64,000 nt of DNA, from contig NZ_LQXO02000009.1 of the NCBI RefSeq assembly GCF_001639065.2, positions 62,001-126,000 of the forward strand, read 5' to 3'. Positions 21,026 to 30,896 of the stretch are shown in pieces. Each line of letters starts with the position of its first letter. Position 1 is the first letter of the stretch. The position numbers were made by a program, and so were the translations under genes. The stretch is from Vibrio barjaei (GTDB taxonomy: Bacteria > Pseudomonadota > Gammaproteobacteria > Enterobacterales > Vibrionaceae). The notes under the pieces are model-generated. The model was not told the DNA's origin. It ran no database searches and saw nothing but the letters and a program-made list of their open reading frames with translations.

Positions 21026-22081
21026 ATGGATTTAAATCGGCGAATTTCGGATGTGGATGCTCTGATATTTAAACACTACCGTGTTGTTCATGGCATTCGG
21101 ATTTCCGTGGCATTTGTATTGACTCTTGCCTTAACCAGTTATTTTCAGATTCCCGAAAGCACCTGGATACTCATTACGTTAGTAGTAGTGATTGGGCCGA
21201 TTTCGTATTTAGGTAATGTTTTACCACGAGCTTGGCATCGCACTATGGGAACGATCATTGGGGCATTATCAGGGATTACCGCCATTTTACTTGGACAATG
21301 GTCAATGTTGGCTATGTATACTTGGTGTGGGGCTGTGATGTTTTGTAGTGCTTATTTTGCGTTAGGTAAACGCCCCTATGTGGGTTTGCTGGTTGGGATT
21401 ACCCTTGCGGTCACGATTGGAGCAGGTAATCACGATATTGAAGTCGCGTTGTGGCGTGGTCTTGATGTAACGATTGGCTGCGTATTAGCGGTGTTGTTTT
21501 GCATTATTTATCCGCAGAGAGCGTTTATTCATTGGCGCATGCGCCTAGGAGCTACGCTGGATCGGTTTGCTAAGGTCTACCAAATATCCACATCATTGAA
21601 CATGTTGGAACAGCCAAATCTTGAACGCTACCAACAAACGTTAATGAAGGAGATGGTAACCTTGAGAAGTCTTATTTCTCCTTCAATTAAAGAGTCGAAG
21701 CTAAGTGCACAATTATTAGAGGTGATTCAAGTACAGCTTCGCAACATGCTTTACTCCATCGAACTTTTGAACACCTCTTATTGGAGCGACAGACACAGTC
21801 ATTTGAATATGCTTTGGTCCAAGCCCCTCAATGATTGCCAGAAAATCATTGAGAAAGAGTTCGAAGCACTTGCAACCCTAATAATGACCGGGAAATTGGA
21901 GACCGAGCTTTCCGGTAAAGAAATTGCGACAGCAAGAGAGACCTTGAAAAACAGTTTGCCGAAGATTGACGGTGAAAAGACGAGTATCAATGGTTACTTA
22001 TGGCTTAATTTGAAGCTAATGGAAGACCTTGTGAGCTTAAAACGATTGTTAGTCTATTCACTGAATTTGTCTCAAGAGTAG
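21026..22081 (+). CDS. FUSC family inner-membrane protein
   Basis: 351 residues. The N-terminal half has about six hydrophobic segments (residues 25-165) with the FUSC-like pattern RAWHRTMGTIIGALSG; the C-terminal half is soluble and helical. The family includes YccS and the aromatic acid exporter AaeB; the full-length proteins are about twice this size, so this is the short half-size form. It is likely a membrane exporter or related component, but the substrate is unknown. AAGGAAG ribosome site. Own transcription unit: the obgE terminator precedes it and a 70-base or longer gap follows. Confidence 0.82.
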   Translation: MDLNRRISDVDALIFKHYRVVHGIRISVAFVLTLALTSYFQIPESTWILITLVVVIGPISYLGNVLPRAWHRTMGTIIGALSGITAILLGQWSMLAMYTWCGAVMFCSAYFALGKRPYVGLLVGITLAVTIGAGNHDIEVALWRGLDVTIGCVLAVLFCIIYPQRAFIHWRMRLGATLDRFAKVYQISTSLNMLEQPNLERYQQTLMKEMVTLRSLISPSIKESKLSAQLLEVIQVQLRNMLYSIELLNTSYWSDRHSHLNMLWSKPLNDCQKIIEKEFEALATLIMTGKLETELSGKEIATARETLKNSLPKIDGEKTSINGYLWLNLKLMEDLVSLKRLLVYSLNLSQE

Positions 22082-22190
22082 TTTTCACAAATTTGTTGTT
22101 TTCTGTCAATCACGCTCCAGTTTTTAGTTCATCAACAATGAAAATGCCCCTAAAATGGATTCAATACTGAATGACCACGAAAAAACTGGA

Positions 22191-22958
22191 ATGGATTCTA
22201 AGCAACGAGCCGTCTCTCGGCTAATTGCGCAAGCTGGGCAAATGTTACTTGCTCATGGCGCAGAAAGTACGTTAGTTGGTGATATTACTCGAAGAATGGG
22301 TATTGCTGCTTCTATGGACGAAGTAGAAGTATCACTGTCTGCAAGTTCATTAGTGATTACCACGGTTTACAAAGAGCATTGTGTTACGACGGCAAGACGA
22401 AGCCCAGACCGTGGGCTCAATATGCGTGTTGTGACTCAGGTTCAACGTATCTGTATTATGATGGAGAAAGGCATTCTCGATTATCAGCTGGCTCAGAACA
22501 AACTTAATAAAATCAGTCCTGAACGCTATAATCGCTGGTTAGTCGTGGTGATGATTGGGTTATCATGTGCTGCGTTTAGTCGTCTTGCTGGCGGTGACTG
22601 GTCAGTGTTCGCAATGACTTTCCTAGCTTCAGCTGTCGGTATGACGGTACGTCAAGAAATCGGCCATCGCCATTTTAATCCACTACTAAACTTCTCCGTC
22701 ACGGCGTTTGTTACCACACTTATTTCTGCCCAAGCAGTTATCTATAATGTCGGCGAGCAGCCTCAGCTAGTGATGGCGTCATCCGTGCTCATGTTAGTCC
22801 CCGGTTTTCCATTAATTAACTCTGTCGCGGATATGGTCAAAGGTTATGTCAATATGGGGATCGCACGTTTTGTGTTTGCCAGCCTATTAACCTTAGCAAC
22901 CTGCTTGGGGATAATTGGTGCCATGAGTCTGACGGATGTTCTAGGGTGGGCTCAGTAA
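22191..22958 (+). CDS. yjjP: Threonine/serine exporter-family protein, YjjP-like half
   Basis: 255 residues. N-terminal cytoplasmic domain, then about five membrane segments (DUF1212/ThrE N-terminal half). Closely follows E. coli YjjP: QRAVSRLIAQAGQMLLAHGAES at the start and LMLVPGFPLINSVADM near residue 210. YjjP and YjjB are described together as a succinate exporter in E. coli; related ThrE proteins export threonine and serine. Start: the ATG at 22191 aligns with the E. coli start, but an in-frame ATG at 22155 (12 residues earlier) is also possible; neither has a strong ribosome site. It overlaps yjjB by one base. Confidence 0.9.
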   Translation: MDSKQRAVSRLIAQAGQMLLAHGAESTLVGDITRRMGIAASMDEVEVSLSASSLVITTVYKEHCVTTARRSPDRGLNMRVVTQVQRICIMMEKGILDYQLAQNKLNKISPERYNRWLVVVMIGLSCAAFSRLAGGDWSVFAMTFLASAVGMTVRQEIGHRHFNPLLNFSVTAFVTTLISAQAVIYNVGEQPQLVMASSVLMLVPGFPLINSVADMVKGYVNMGIARFVFASLLTLATCLGIIGAMSLTDVLGWAQ

Positions 22959-23431
22959 TGACAATAATGGGATTATTATTTGCTCTACTTAACGACATGT
23001 TCTTTGCTGCTATTCCGGCAGTAGGGTTCGCATTGGTATTTAATGTTCCTCAAAATGCGTTAGCTTATTGCGCGATTGGTGGGGCAGTTGGCCATGGCTC
23101 TCGCTTTTTGATGATGCACTATGGTGTTCCGATTGAATGGGCGACTTTTTTCGCTGCAACGATTGTCGGTATGATAGGCGTTCACTGGTCGCATAAGTTT
23201 CTAGCTCATCCTAAAGTGTTTACGGTAGCCGCGCTAATACCGATGGTTCCAGGGGTATTTGCTTATAAGGCTATGATTGCTATGGTGGAAATCAATCATC
23301 TTGGTTATACCCCAGAGCTTCTAGCGACTCTAATGGAGAACTTCCTAAAGGCGATGTTTATAATTGCTGGTTTGGCTATTGGTCTTGCCATGCCGGGACT
23401 GTTATTCTATCGCAGCCGACCCGTCGTTTAA
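22958..23431 (+). CDS. yjjB: Threonine/serine exporter-family protein, YjjB-like half
   Basis: 157 residues (E. coli YjjB 157), four to five membrane segments, DUF3815. Recognised by AAIPAVGFALVFNVP near the N-terminus and HKFLAHPKVFTVAALIPMVPG (about residues 85-105). It completes the split ThrE fold with YjjP. The start ATG shares its A with the last base of the yjjP TAA, so translation is coupled. folA follows after 19 bases. Confidence 0.92.
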   Translation: MTIMGLLFALLNDMFFAAIPAVGFALVFNVPQNALAYCAIGGAVGHGSRFLMMHYGVPIEWATFFAATIVGMIGVHWSHKFLAHPKVFTVAALIPMVPGVFAYKAMIAMVEINHLGYTPELLATLMENFLKAMFIIAGLAIGLAMPGLLFYRSRPVV

Positions 23432-23450
23432 TTAGGAATACAGTACCTCA

Positions 23451-23930
23451 ATGATTATTAGCATGATTGCCGCTATGGCAGACAATCGAGTCATAGGCAA
23501 AGATAACCAAATGCCTTGGCACTTACCTGCCGACTTTATCTGGTTCAAAAAATGCACCATGGGAAAACCCGTTATTATGGGGAGAAAAACCTATGAGTCT
23601 ATAGGGCGCCCTTTACCAGGTCGTCAAAACATTGTCGTTAGTCGAAATTCTGAGCTTCGCATAGATGGAGTGGAGACGGTAACTTCATTGGAACAAGCTT
23701 TGAGCTTAGTGAGTGATGTGGAAGAGGCGATGATTATTGGTGGTGGTAGCTTTTATGAGCACTGTTTGCCGATGGCTAACAAGCTTTATTTAACCTATAT
23801 TGATGCAAACGTTGATGGCGATACTCAATTTCCTGATTGGGGAGAAGGCTGGAAACAAGTGCATAGTGAGCAATATCAAGCTGATGATAAAAACGCTTAC
23901 GACATGCAGTTCGTCATTCTTGAGCGCTAA
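23451..23930 (+). CDS. folA: Dihydrofolate reductase
   Basis: 159 residues (E. coli 159). NADPH-dependent reduction of dihydrofolate to tetrahydrofolate; target of trimethoprim. IGKDNQMPWHLPADFIWFKK holds the active-site Trp and the catalytic Asp (about residue 28), followed by KPVIMGRKTYESIGRPLPGR and the C-terminal MIIGGGSFYE NADPH loop. Intact, chromosomal type rather than a plasmid dfr. Starts 19 bases after yjjB, so it is probably transcribed with the exporter pair. Confidence 0.97.
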   Translation: MIISMIAAMADNRVIGKDNQMPWHLPADFIWFKKCTMGKPVIMGRKTYESIGRPLPGRQNIVVSRNSELRIDGVETVTSLEQALSLVSDVEEAMIIGGGSFYEHCLPMANKLYLTYIDANVDGDTQFPDWGEGWKQVHSEQYQADDKNAYDMQFVILER

Positions 23931-23937
23931 TATTTGG

Positions 23938-23969
23938 CGCCTAAGATAGGTATCTTAGGCGTATTTTAT
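23938..23969. terminator. Terminator between convergent folA and apaH
   Basis: 11-bp perfect arms (cgcctaagata/tatcttaggcg) followed by TATTTTATT on the plus strand. It lies between the two convergent stops. Confidence 0.75.
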
Positions 23970-23976
23970 TGAATAT

Positions 23977-24783
23977 TTAACCTAAGGCTGGTTGTTCAAA
24001 AACTTTCTTATCTTCCCAACGGATCATGGTCAGGCTACCTCCCCAAACACACCCGGTATCCAATCCTATAACCTGTTCACTGATGTAGCCACCTAGTGCT
24101 GCCCAATGCCCGAATAGTACGGTTTTATTAAGTGGGACGCGGTTATCTAATTGGAACCACGGAATATATTCCAAAGGGTTTACGTCGCTAGGAGGTAGCT
24201 TGCAAGCCATATCTAAGCGCCCGTCTGGATAACAAAAGCGCATTCGGGTGTACGCATTAATGATGTAACGCCAACGTTCGAAACCGGTCAGTTCTGATTG
24301 CCAGAAGTCTGGGTCATTGCTGTACATATTATGGATGAGAGCTTGCCAGTCATCACTCTGCAGTTGTTGTTCAACTTCTCGAGCATTGACTCTCGCTTGT
24401 TCTAAAGTCCACTGAGGAGAAATGCCTGCGTGGCAAACGACAAATTCATCATGTTCTAAGAGCAAAGGCTGGTGTCTGAGCCAGTCTAACAAATCTGCTT
24501 TGTCGAGAGCTTCTAAAATCGGAAGTGTTTTGTCTTTGGGTTTCGCGTTGTGTACGCCAAGTGAGACGGCTAATAAGTGAAGATCATGATTGCCCAGACA
24601 GATTTTCGCAGCTTCTCCCATCGATTTGACGAAGCGTAGCGTTTCCAATGATTTAGGGCCTCTAGCGACGAGATCTCCGGCGATCCAAAGAGTATCTTTT
24701 TGTTTGTCGAAATGACTGTTCGACAACAGTAGTTCCAACTCATCCAAACAGCCTTGAATGTCACCAACAATGTAATTTGCCAC
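23977..24783 (-). CDS. apaH: Diadenosine tetraphosphatase ApaH
   Basis: 268 residues. Symmetrically hydrolyses Ap4A to two ADP; also removes Np4 caps from RNA. Calcineurin-type metallophosphatase motifs: VGDIQGCLDEL (residues 6-16), GDLVARGPKSLE (about 37), and GNHDLHLLA (about 65). The start codon is GTG at 24783 (read as Met), since no ATG stands in the right place; apaG ends 8 bases upstream with TAAGG forming part of the ribosome site. Operon with apaG, as in E. coli. Confidence 0.96.
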   Translation of the reverse strand: MANYIVGDIQGCLDELELLLSNSHFDKQKDTLWIAGDLVARGPKSLETLRFVKSMGEAAKICLGNHDLHLLAVSLGVHNAKPKDKTLPILEALDKADLLDWLRHQPLLLEHDEFVVCHAGISPQWTLEQARVNAREVEQQLQSDDWQALIHNMYSNDPDFWQSELTGFERWRYIINAYTRMRFCYPDGRLDMACKLPPSDVNPLEYIPWFQLDNRVPLNKTVLFGHWAALGGYISEQVIGLDTGCVWGGSLTMIRWEDKKVFEQPALG

Positions 24784-24791
24784 AAAAAACC

Positions 24792-25172
24792 TTAATTTAG
24801 AATATTGGGAATGGCTAAGCGAAACGGCTCTATTTCGGTAATGAATTCTTTGCCGTTCGCATCGATCATTATGTAATGACCTTGCATCACGCCAACGGGA
24901 GTCTCAATAGCCGTGCCACTGGTATAAGTGTATTCATCACTTTTTTCGATTATGGGTTGTTGTCCGATCACACCTTCACCCTCGACACTGATCTGTTTTC
25001 CATTAGCATCAGTAATCAGCCAGCGTCGACTCATTAGTTGTACCGTTTGCTGACTTAGGTTTTTTATCGTGATGATGTAAGCAAAGACAAAGCGCTTATT
25101 GTCTGGGTCAGATTGCTCTTCAACGTATTTGGTCTGTACTTGGCATTTCACGCATGGCGAAGTTGTATCCAT
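24792..25172 (-). CDS. apaG: ApaG/CorD protein
   Basis: 126 residues, one fibronectin-III-like ApaG domain. Co2+/Mg2+ related protein of unknown exact role, conserved beside apaH. Recognised by [21 protein letters not shown] near the start and [19 protein letters not shown] near the end. AGGAGAG ribosome site. In E. coli it belongs to the surA-pdxA-rsmA-apaGH operon; here a terminator separates it from rsmA. Confidence 0.95.
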   Translation of the reverse strand: MDTTSPCVKCQVQTKYVEEQSDPDNKRFVFAYIITIKNLSQQTVQLMSRRWLITDANGKQISVEGEGVIGQQPIIEKSDEYTYTSGTAIETPVGVMQGHYIMIDANGKEFITEIEPFRLAIPNILN

Positions 25173-25216
25173 ATGACTCTCCTATGCTGTTGAAAGGGCT
25201 ATCTATTCACTATGAC

Positions 25217-25256
25217 AAAAAAAAACGCTCATTAGCAAGCTAGTGAGCGTTTTTTA
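25217..25256 (-). terminator. Terminator between rsmA and apaG
   Basis: Inverted repeat with one wobble (aaaaacgctcattagc / gctagtgagcgttttt), 2-base centre, A-run on one side and T-run on the other. On the minus strand it stands between rsmA and apaG, so apaGH may need its own promoter or read-through. Confidence 0.85.
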
Positions 25257-25261
25257 ATGAA

Positions 25262-26068
25262 TTAGTTATGATTTTCATCTAACCAGTTAGCCATTGCTAC
25301 GAACTGTTGTAATGTTAGATTCTCTGGTCGCATAGATGGGTTTACGCCCAGCTCTTCCAGTGTTTCTGCCGACATAAGAGATTTATAGCAGTTACGAACA
25401 GTCTTACGACGCTGGTTAAAACCATCGCGACATACTCGGTCAAGCCATTTGAGACTTTTTGCTGGATAAGGTAGCTCTTCATAAGGAACCAATCTTACCA
25501 CTGCGGAATCTACTTTCGGTGGCGGAACAAATGCTGTTGGCGGTACTTCAAGTACTGGAACAACTTTGCAGTAATACTGAGCCATGACTGTTAGACGGCC
25601 GTAAGCTTTTGTGCCTGGACCTGCTGCAAGGCGATTCACCACTTCTTTTTGTAGCATAAAGTGCATGTCTTGGATGTCTTTATGGAACTCAAACAGGTGG
25701 AACATCAAGGGCGTAGAGATGTTGTACGGCAAGTTACCGAAAATACGCAGCTTGTTATTTGGATTAACAAGCTGAGTAAAGTCAAAACGCATAGCATCAC
25801 CTTCATGAATGGTGAGCTTATCTCCCAAGTCTGGGTGGTTGCGTAGACGCTCCGCAAGATCTCGGTCTAATTCAATAACCGTAAATTTGTCGACTTCTTT
25901 GCCTACTGGCTCAGTAATCGCACCAAGACCTGGGCCAATCTCAACTAAGTTTTGACCTGGACGTGGATTAATCGCTGATACAATTCCGTCGATAACGTAA
26001 GGATCATTTAGGAAGTTTTGACCAAAACGCTTTCTTGCTTTGTGCCCTAGGTGGACATCATTTCTCAT
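25262..26068 (-). CDS. rsmA: 16S rRNA dimethyladenosine transferase RsmA/KsgA
   Basis: 268 residues. Dimethylates A1518 and A1519 of 16S rRNA; its loss gives kasugamycin resistance. SAM-binding [13 protein letters not shown] (about residue 43), catalytic NLPYNIS (about 113), and leading [10 protein letters not shown] (about 12). Overlaps pdxA by four bases (ATGA), so translation is coupled. E. coli KsgA is 273 residues. Confidence 0.97.
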   Translation of the reverse strand: MRNDVHLGHKARKRFGQNFLNDPYVIDGIVSAINPRPGQNLVEIGPGLGAITEPVGKEVDKFTVIELDRDLAERLRNHPDLGDKLTIHEGDAMRFDFTQLVNPNNKLRIFGNLPYNISTPLMFHLFEFHKDIQDMHFMLQKEVVNRLAAGPGTKAYGRLTVMAQYYCKVVPVLEVPPTAFVPPPKVDSAVVRLVPYEELPYPAKSLKWLDRVCRDGFNQRRKTVRNCYKSLMSAETLEELGVNPSMRPENLTLQQFVAMANWLDENHN

Positions 26069-27051
26069 TGTCTGCTCTCTACTAAATCTATTGCGTACGC
26101 CAGTGCTGTCTCAAAGCTGCCAAAATCTGCTTGGCCTGTGCCAGCAAGATCCAATGCAGTGCCATGATCGACCGATGTCCTTATAAAGGGTAGACCAAGA
26201 GTAATGTTTACTGAACGACCAAAACCCTTGTATTTAAGTACAGGGAGAACTTGATCGTGATACATGCCTAAGACAGCATCCGCATCGCGTAAATATTTGT
26301 CATTAAATATCGTATCGGCGGGTAATGGGCCGATAAGTTGATAATCTTTTTCTGTGCGAAGTTTCTCTAGGGTAGGAGTGATAGTATCTATCTCTTCCAT
26401 ACCTAAGCAGCCATCCTCACCTGCGTGAGGGTTGAGGCCACAGACATAGATATTGGGTTTGGTAATACCAAACTTGGTGACCAAGTCGTGATGCAATATA
26501 TCAACAATGCGTGTAACACGCTCTTCGGTGATGGCTACAGGTACTTCCGATAATGGAAGGTGAGTTGTGACAAGTGCGGTTCTTAATCCTTCCGTTGCCA
26601 GCATCATGACCACCAGTGGTGTATTTGATACTTCTGCAAAGAACTCTGTATGGCCACTAAAGCTGACACCAGCTCGATTGATCACCCCTTTATGCACAGG
26701 GCCGGTGACAATAGCATCAAATTCACCTTTCATACAGCCTTTTGCTGCTTTTTCTAGGGTATTTAACACGTATTGTCCATTCGCTTCGTCTAACGTTCCT
26801 GCTTTAGCAGGAACTTGCAACGGCTCATGTAAAATAACCAGGCGGCCTTTGCAATGTGAATCGTGAACCGTCGGATCATAATCGAGTAGGTCAATGTCAA
26901 TGCCAAGCTGCTGTGCACGCTCGGCAATTAAGTTCTTATCAGCACAGACAACCACCTGATGCGGCCAGTCTCGCTGTGAGAGAGCAACCGCGAGATCGGG
27001 GCCGATGCCTGCTGGCTCTCCAGCGGTAACAACAATACGCTTAGTTGGCAT
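26065..27051 (-). CDS. pdxA: 4-hydroxythreonine-4-phosphate dehydrogenase
   Basis: 328 residues (E. coli 329). NAD-dependent step of pyridoxal phosphate synthesis. Motifs: [12 protein letters not shown] (residues 11-22), metal-binding His in SGHTEF (about 136), [10 protein letters not shown] (about 212) and [12 protein letters not shown] (about 265). ATG 27051 is chosen because AAGGAAAC stands before it; 11-base overlap with the end of surA. An upstream in-frame start would overlap surA further. Confidence 0.96.
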   Translation of the reverse strand: MPTKRIVVTAGEPAGIGPDLAVALSQRDWPHQVVVCADKNLIAERAQQLGIDIDLLDYDPTVHDSHCKGRLVILHEPLQVPAKAGTLDEANGQYVLNTLEKAAKGCMKGEFDAIVTGPVHKGVINRAGVSFSGHTEFFAEVSNTPLVVMMLATEGLRTALVTTHLPLSEVPVAITEERVTRIVDILHHDLVTKFGITKPNIYVCGLNPHAGEDGCLGMEEIDTITPTLEKLRTEKDYQLIGPLPADTIFNDKYLRDADAVLGMYHDQVLPVLKYKGFGRSVNITLGLPFIRTSVDHGTALDLAGTGQADFGSFETALAYAIDLVESRQ

Positions 27052-28345
27052 TGTTTCCTTCCTCATCATCGTTCACCATTTCTACAAATGCACTGGCGCG
27101 AAGTTCTTGAATCCAGGCAGAGGCTTCTTCATTGAACTTACGATTGAACAAGATGCGGTATGCGCGGTTCTGCATGGCTGACCCTGTCTTATCGACATCT
27201 CTACGATCTAGAACTTCGACGATGTGCCAACCGTGTACGGTTTTAAATGGTTTACTGATTTGACCAATAGGTAAGGTTTCAACCTGATGTTTGAACTCCG
27301 GAACGTATAGCTCTGGTGTTTGGTAACCTAGTTCGCCACCTTGGACGGCTGAGCCTGGGTCTTGGCTGTATTGCTCAGCCATTTCAGCAAAAGTAGATTC
27401 ACCAGACTGAACTTTAGCGATGATATTGTTGAGCTCTCTTTGAACCCCTTCATCACTTAAAATAACCGTAGGCTTGATAAGGATATGGCGTGCGTTCACT
27501 TCAGTAACAGACACCGTCTCTAAGCCTTTAACGTCTTCAATTTTTAAGATATGAAAACCAACACCGCTGCGGAACGGGCCAATAATGGTGCCTTTAGTTT
27601 GCATCTTAATTTGGTCAGCAAAGATGGTCGGCATCTCTTCTTTACGCATCCAGCCCCAATCACCGCCTTCTAGCGCTTTCGGACCTTTTGAGTAGGTATA
27701 CGCCATGGTGGCAAAATCTTCACCTGATTTTAGGCGTGCAACAAGGTCTTTCGCTTGCTGCTCTTGAACGCTTTTATCTTCGCCGTCGTTAAAGCGCAAT
27801 TGAATGTGACGAATCTTATAGGTCACAGTAGCGTCACTTTCTTTAGCAAGCAGCTCGGCAAGGTTATCAACTTCAGCAGGTAGAATGTTGATTCGTTGTC
27901 TTACCATAGCGTTACGAGCTTCGCTGGCGGCGATTTCATCACGAATTTGTTCACGAAATGCTTCCCACGTTAGCCCTTCTTCACGTACGGATTGGCGAAG
28001 TTGCTCGATGGTTTGATTGTTGTTTTTAGCAATATCGTTAAGCGTGCTTTCTAGTCGGTTATCATCGATACGAACACCAATACGATCAGCTTCTTGTAAT
28101 TGCAGCTTTTCTAAGATCAGTTTATCGAGGATTTGCTCTTGGATAATATCTGCTGAAGGTAGCTCTTGGTCATTTTTACGAGCGTTGGCAGTAAGAGTCT
28201 TAGTGGCAGAATCAATATCACTTTGTAGGATAACGCCATCGTTGACGATAACGCGAACGCGATCAAGCTCAACGGGCTCGGCAATGGCATGTAAAGCCAT
28301 AACCGACAAAAGAAATGTTGAAAGGAGTTTGCTTATAAATTTCAT
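27041..28345 (-). CDS. surA: Periplasmic chaperone/peptidyl-prolyl isomerase SurA
   Basis: 434 residues with signal peptide ([20 protein letters not shown], cleavage near IAEP). SurA escorts unfolded outer-membrane proteins, including LptD, through the periplasm. N-terminal chaperone domain, then two parvulin domains (first includes [12 protein letters not shown] and [14 protein letters not shown]; second NARHILIKP and [15 protein letters not shown]), then the C-terminal helix. ATG 28345 is chosen over the upstream in-frame ATG at 28369, because the latter falls inside a hairpin and lacks a ribosome site. Confidence 0.96.
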   Translation of the reverse strand: MKFISKLLSTFLLSVMALHAIAEPVELDRVRVIVNDGVILQSDIDSATKTLTANARKNDQELPSADIIQEQILDKLILEKLQLQEADRIGVRIDDNRLESTLNDIAKNNNQTIEQLRQSVREEGLTWEAFREQIRDEIAASEARNAMVRQRINILPAEVDNLAELLAKESDATVTYKIRHIQLRFNDGEDKSVQEQQAKDLVARLKSGEDFATMAYTYSKGPKALEGGDWGWMRKEEMPTIFADQIKMQTKGTIIGPFRSGVGFHILKIEDVKGLETVSVTEVNARHILIKPTVILSDEGVQRELNNIIAKVQSGESTFAEMAEQYSQDPGSAVQGGELGYQTPELYVPEFKHQVETLPIGQISKPFKTVHGWHIVEVLDRRDVDKTGSAMQNRAYRILFNRKFNEEASAWIQELRASAFVEMVNDDEEGNNAN

Positions 28346-28361
28346 CGATATTCCTAGTGAA

Positions 28362-28390
28362 AACTTCACAGACTAAGAGTCTGTGAAGTT
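28362..28390 (-). terminator. Perfect 13-bp hairpin between lptD and surA
   Basis: Arms aacttcacagact/agtctgtgaagtt, 3-base loop, then TTTTC on the minus strand. It begins 29 bases after the lptD stop and ends 17 bases before surA, and looks like an attenuating intrinsic terminator inside an essential operon. Confidence 0.7.
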
Positions 28391-28418
28391 GATAAAGTTC
28401 CTAATTCCAGTCTAACGA

Positions 28419-30737
28419 TCAGTTATTCAGGGTAAATGGTCGGCTGTATCCTAGCGCATTTCCTGTTGGTGATGGCGGTGGAGCAGTACTTCCGCCTAAG
28501 CCAGTGATCCCAAAATTAACTCGTATATTTTGCTCAAATACGGGGTTGTTGCCAATGCCATTTTCCCACGATCTAAGTTGTTTGCTGAGGTCAAACCCAA
28601 GATACCAGCAATCAGACTCATATTGTATCTGGGCTAGCCATTCCATCGACGTCTTTTCTGTGGTGTCGTAAAAATATTGTCCCTTGAAAATCCAATTTGG
28701 ATTTAAACGATAGCCTCCCAATAATCCAATCTGCGAGATTCCATTTTTGGTAATAGAATCAATATTATTCAAGCTAACAGTATTCTCTATGTATTCTTTT
28801 GTCACATAGCGGTAATTAGCCTGAATGAAATCACCACCAACGCGGTACTCAATTGCACTATTACCCAGTGACACTTGAGAACTCTCAATGTCGTATTGAA
28901 TACCGCCGCGGTAGAACACACGATCATTGTAGTTGAAATCCGTTTCTATAGCCCAAGCGGAGTAGTTTGATGATGTATCATCCGATGGTGAATTTGATGG
29001 TTTCGTTTCAGAGTCTAAATAGTAAATTTGACCAAACGATACTGCCAGTCGTTCTCTATTTCCCGAATCAAAAAAGCGGCTAGTTGCGCCATAACTTACT
29101 TGATTAGCGGCAGCTATTTTGTCCACACCACTGTATTTTCTCGCGCGGAACAGACCATAGTAGTCAGTTTGTAATAGTGTTGTGTCATATTCGTAAATTC
29201 CACTTTGATCGACTTGTGGCACATAGAGATATTGAGCTTGAGGCTCCAAGGTTTGAGTATAACCACTAATGAAGGATGTATCTCGCTCTAAAACTAGGCC
29301 TGCATGTGTTCTAAATTGTGGAATATTACGAAAAACTGTTTCTTCTAAAGGTCTTACGTTGCCATTATTATCAAGAACTGGACTACGTATGTCTTGATCG
29401 TAATATGTAGATAAATAGCGAGCTTCTGTTGTCCATGTCCCCCACGTCGTGGCGAGAGGCAGAGTTAGTCCAGGCTCAATATGAACACGGGTGGCTTCAG
29501 GCTTGTTTTCATCATTTATTGTGAAATGTGAGATATGACTAACCACGTCAAAATCTAATCCCTTATAGAAATTAGGTAGATAATAGTTAGCTTCAAATTG
29601 TGGTGCTAGCTGGTAAGGTTGGCTATTTTCAACCAAAATTTGGAAATCTCGAACTCTAAGAGCAGTATCCCAATTGGCATTTCGATAGGTGACATCACCT
29701 TCTTGTAATAGCTGACCATCTGAGCGATTACCTAGACTCGAGTCCATGTCTGTAAAATAATCGATGTCACTAACTTGAGAGTAATCGACCTTCAGGCCCC
29801 AGTTGGAGTTAAATCTAGTATTGTTCGTGAATTGACTAGCCCATCGAGCGCCTTTCTCTTCGAATTTCTTATCTTTCCCTAAAACTTCAGCCCGTAATCG
29901 ACCATTACTATTTGAAGTTAGGTACCTGAAATCGCCTTTTAATTGCAATCCACGGTTTTGCATATAATTGAAGGTAGTAAGCAAATCGTAGTTTTCTGCT
30001 AGGTTCCAGTAAACAGGCAGTGCAAACTCAAAACCATTCTTAGAACCTAGTGATGCAGATGGTCGTAAGACGCCTGTTTTGCGTCTGTCACCAATAGGCA
30101 TCTGCATGTATGGCAAATAAAAGATAGGGACGTTCTGAACCTCAACTCTTGAATTATAAAGAGTTGCGACTTCCTCGTCTGGATCAATATCGATACCAGA
30201 GGCTAGGAAGCGCCAAGAGTTATCTCCCTCTGGACACGAAGTAATCGAACCATCTTCAATCTCATATAGCTTTTTACCAGTCTTGGAAACAAATACCGCC
30301 TCGCCACGGCCAGGAGTACACAAGAATTGATATTGCGTGTTCTCAAGCGTGATCTCATCTTTGTCGAGGTTATTTGTGGCTTTGTCAGAGACTGCTCGGA
30401 TCTCACCATCATTCATTACCACGTTACCTTCAGCGACAACGATATTCTCTTTTTGATGAAGTGTGACATTATCTGCGGTGATGGTTTTATTGCCTTGAAC
30501 CACCACTACGTCGCCTTTATATGTCGCGCGTTGTCCGCTGATCGCTTCTAAAGAGTCTGCTTCTATATTGATTGGCTCTTGATTGGAGTCAGAACTTTGT
30601 GCAGTATCAACAGAGCACTGCTCTGCTGGTGGCATAGTTTGCCCACTGTTTTTCGATGTTTCTTCGGCATGTGCGTAAGACGCTAGCAGCGCAGCACCTA
30701 TTGAGGCCGCTAGATATGTGCGGGAAAAACGTGACAT
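28419..30737 (-). CDS. lptD: LPS-assembly outer-membrane protein LptD
   Basis: 772 residues (E. coli 784). With LptE it inserts LPS into the outer leaflet. Signal peptide (TYLAASIGAALLASYAHA), periplasmic LptA-like domain with INIEADSLEAISG, KTITADNVTLHQKEN and similar repeats (about 55-130), then a long 26-strand type barrel. Four cysteines are seen: about residues 41, 133, 166 and 727. E. coli has C31, C173 and a C724-C725 pair; here the C-terminal pair is a single Cys (SDCWY), with an extra Cys (FLCTPG) in the periplasmic part. Upstream hairpin and surA follow. Confidence 0.96.
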   Translation of the reverse strand: MSRFSRTYLAASIGAALLASYAHAEETSKNSGQTMPPAEQCSVDTAQSSDSNQEPINIEADSLEAISGQRATYKGDVVVVQGNKTITADNVTLHQKENIVVAEGNVVMNDGEIRAVSDKATNNLDKDEITLENTQYQFLCTPGRGEAVFVSKTGKKLYEIEDGSITSCPEGDNSWRFLASGIDIDPDEEVATLYNSRVEVQNVPIFYLPYMQMPIGDRRKTGVLRPSASLGSKNGFEFALPVYWNLAENYDLLTTFNYMQNRGLQLKGDFRYLTSNSNGRLRAEVLGKDKKFEEKGARWASQFTNNTRFNSNWGLKVDYSQVSDIDYFTDMDSSLGNRSDGQLLQEGDVTYRNANWDTALRVRDFQILVENSQPYQLAPQFEANYYLPNFYKGLDFDVVSHISHFTINDENKPEATRVHIEPGLTLPLATTWGTWTTEARYLSTYYDQDIRSPVLDNNGNVRPLEETVFRNIPQFRTHAGLVLERDTSFISGYTQTLEPQAQYLYVPQVDQSGIYEYDTTLLQTDYYGLFRARKYSGVDKIAAANQVSYGATSRFFDSGNRERLAVSFGQIYYLDSETKPSNSPSDDTSSNYSAWAIETDFNYNDRVFYRGGIQYDIESSQVSLGNSAIEYRVGGDFIQANYRYVTKEYIENTVSLNNIDSITKNGISQIGLLGGYRLNPNWIFKGQYFYDTTEKTSMEWLAQIQYESDCWYLGFDLSKQLRSWENGIGNNPVFEQNIRVNFGITGLGGSTAPPPSPTGNALGYSRPFTLNN

Positions 30738-30896
30738 CGAGTTGTACTATCCTGTTTAACTTGATTCATTCAGTTGAATTCGATTGATATTGAATCGTTT
30801 ATAAGACGGCCTCTATCATAAAGGAAATTGACCTTAACGACACTAGTAGACTGCGAATCAGCGCAAAAATTCATAAATAAAGAGCACATAAATCAC

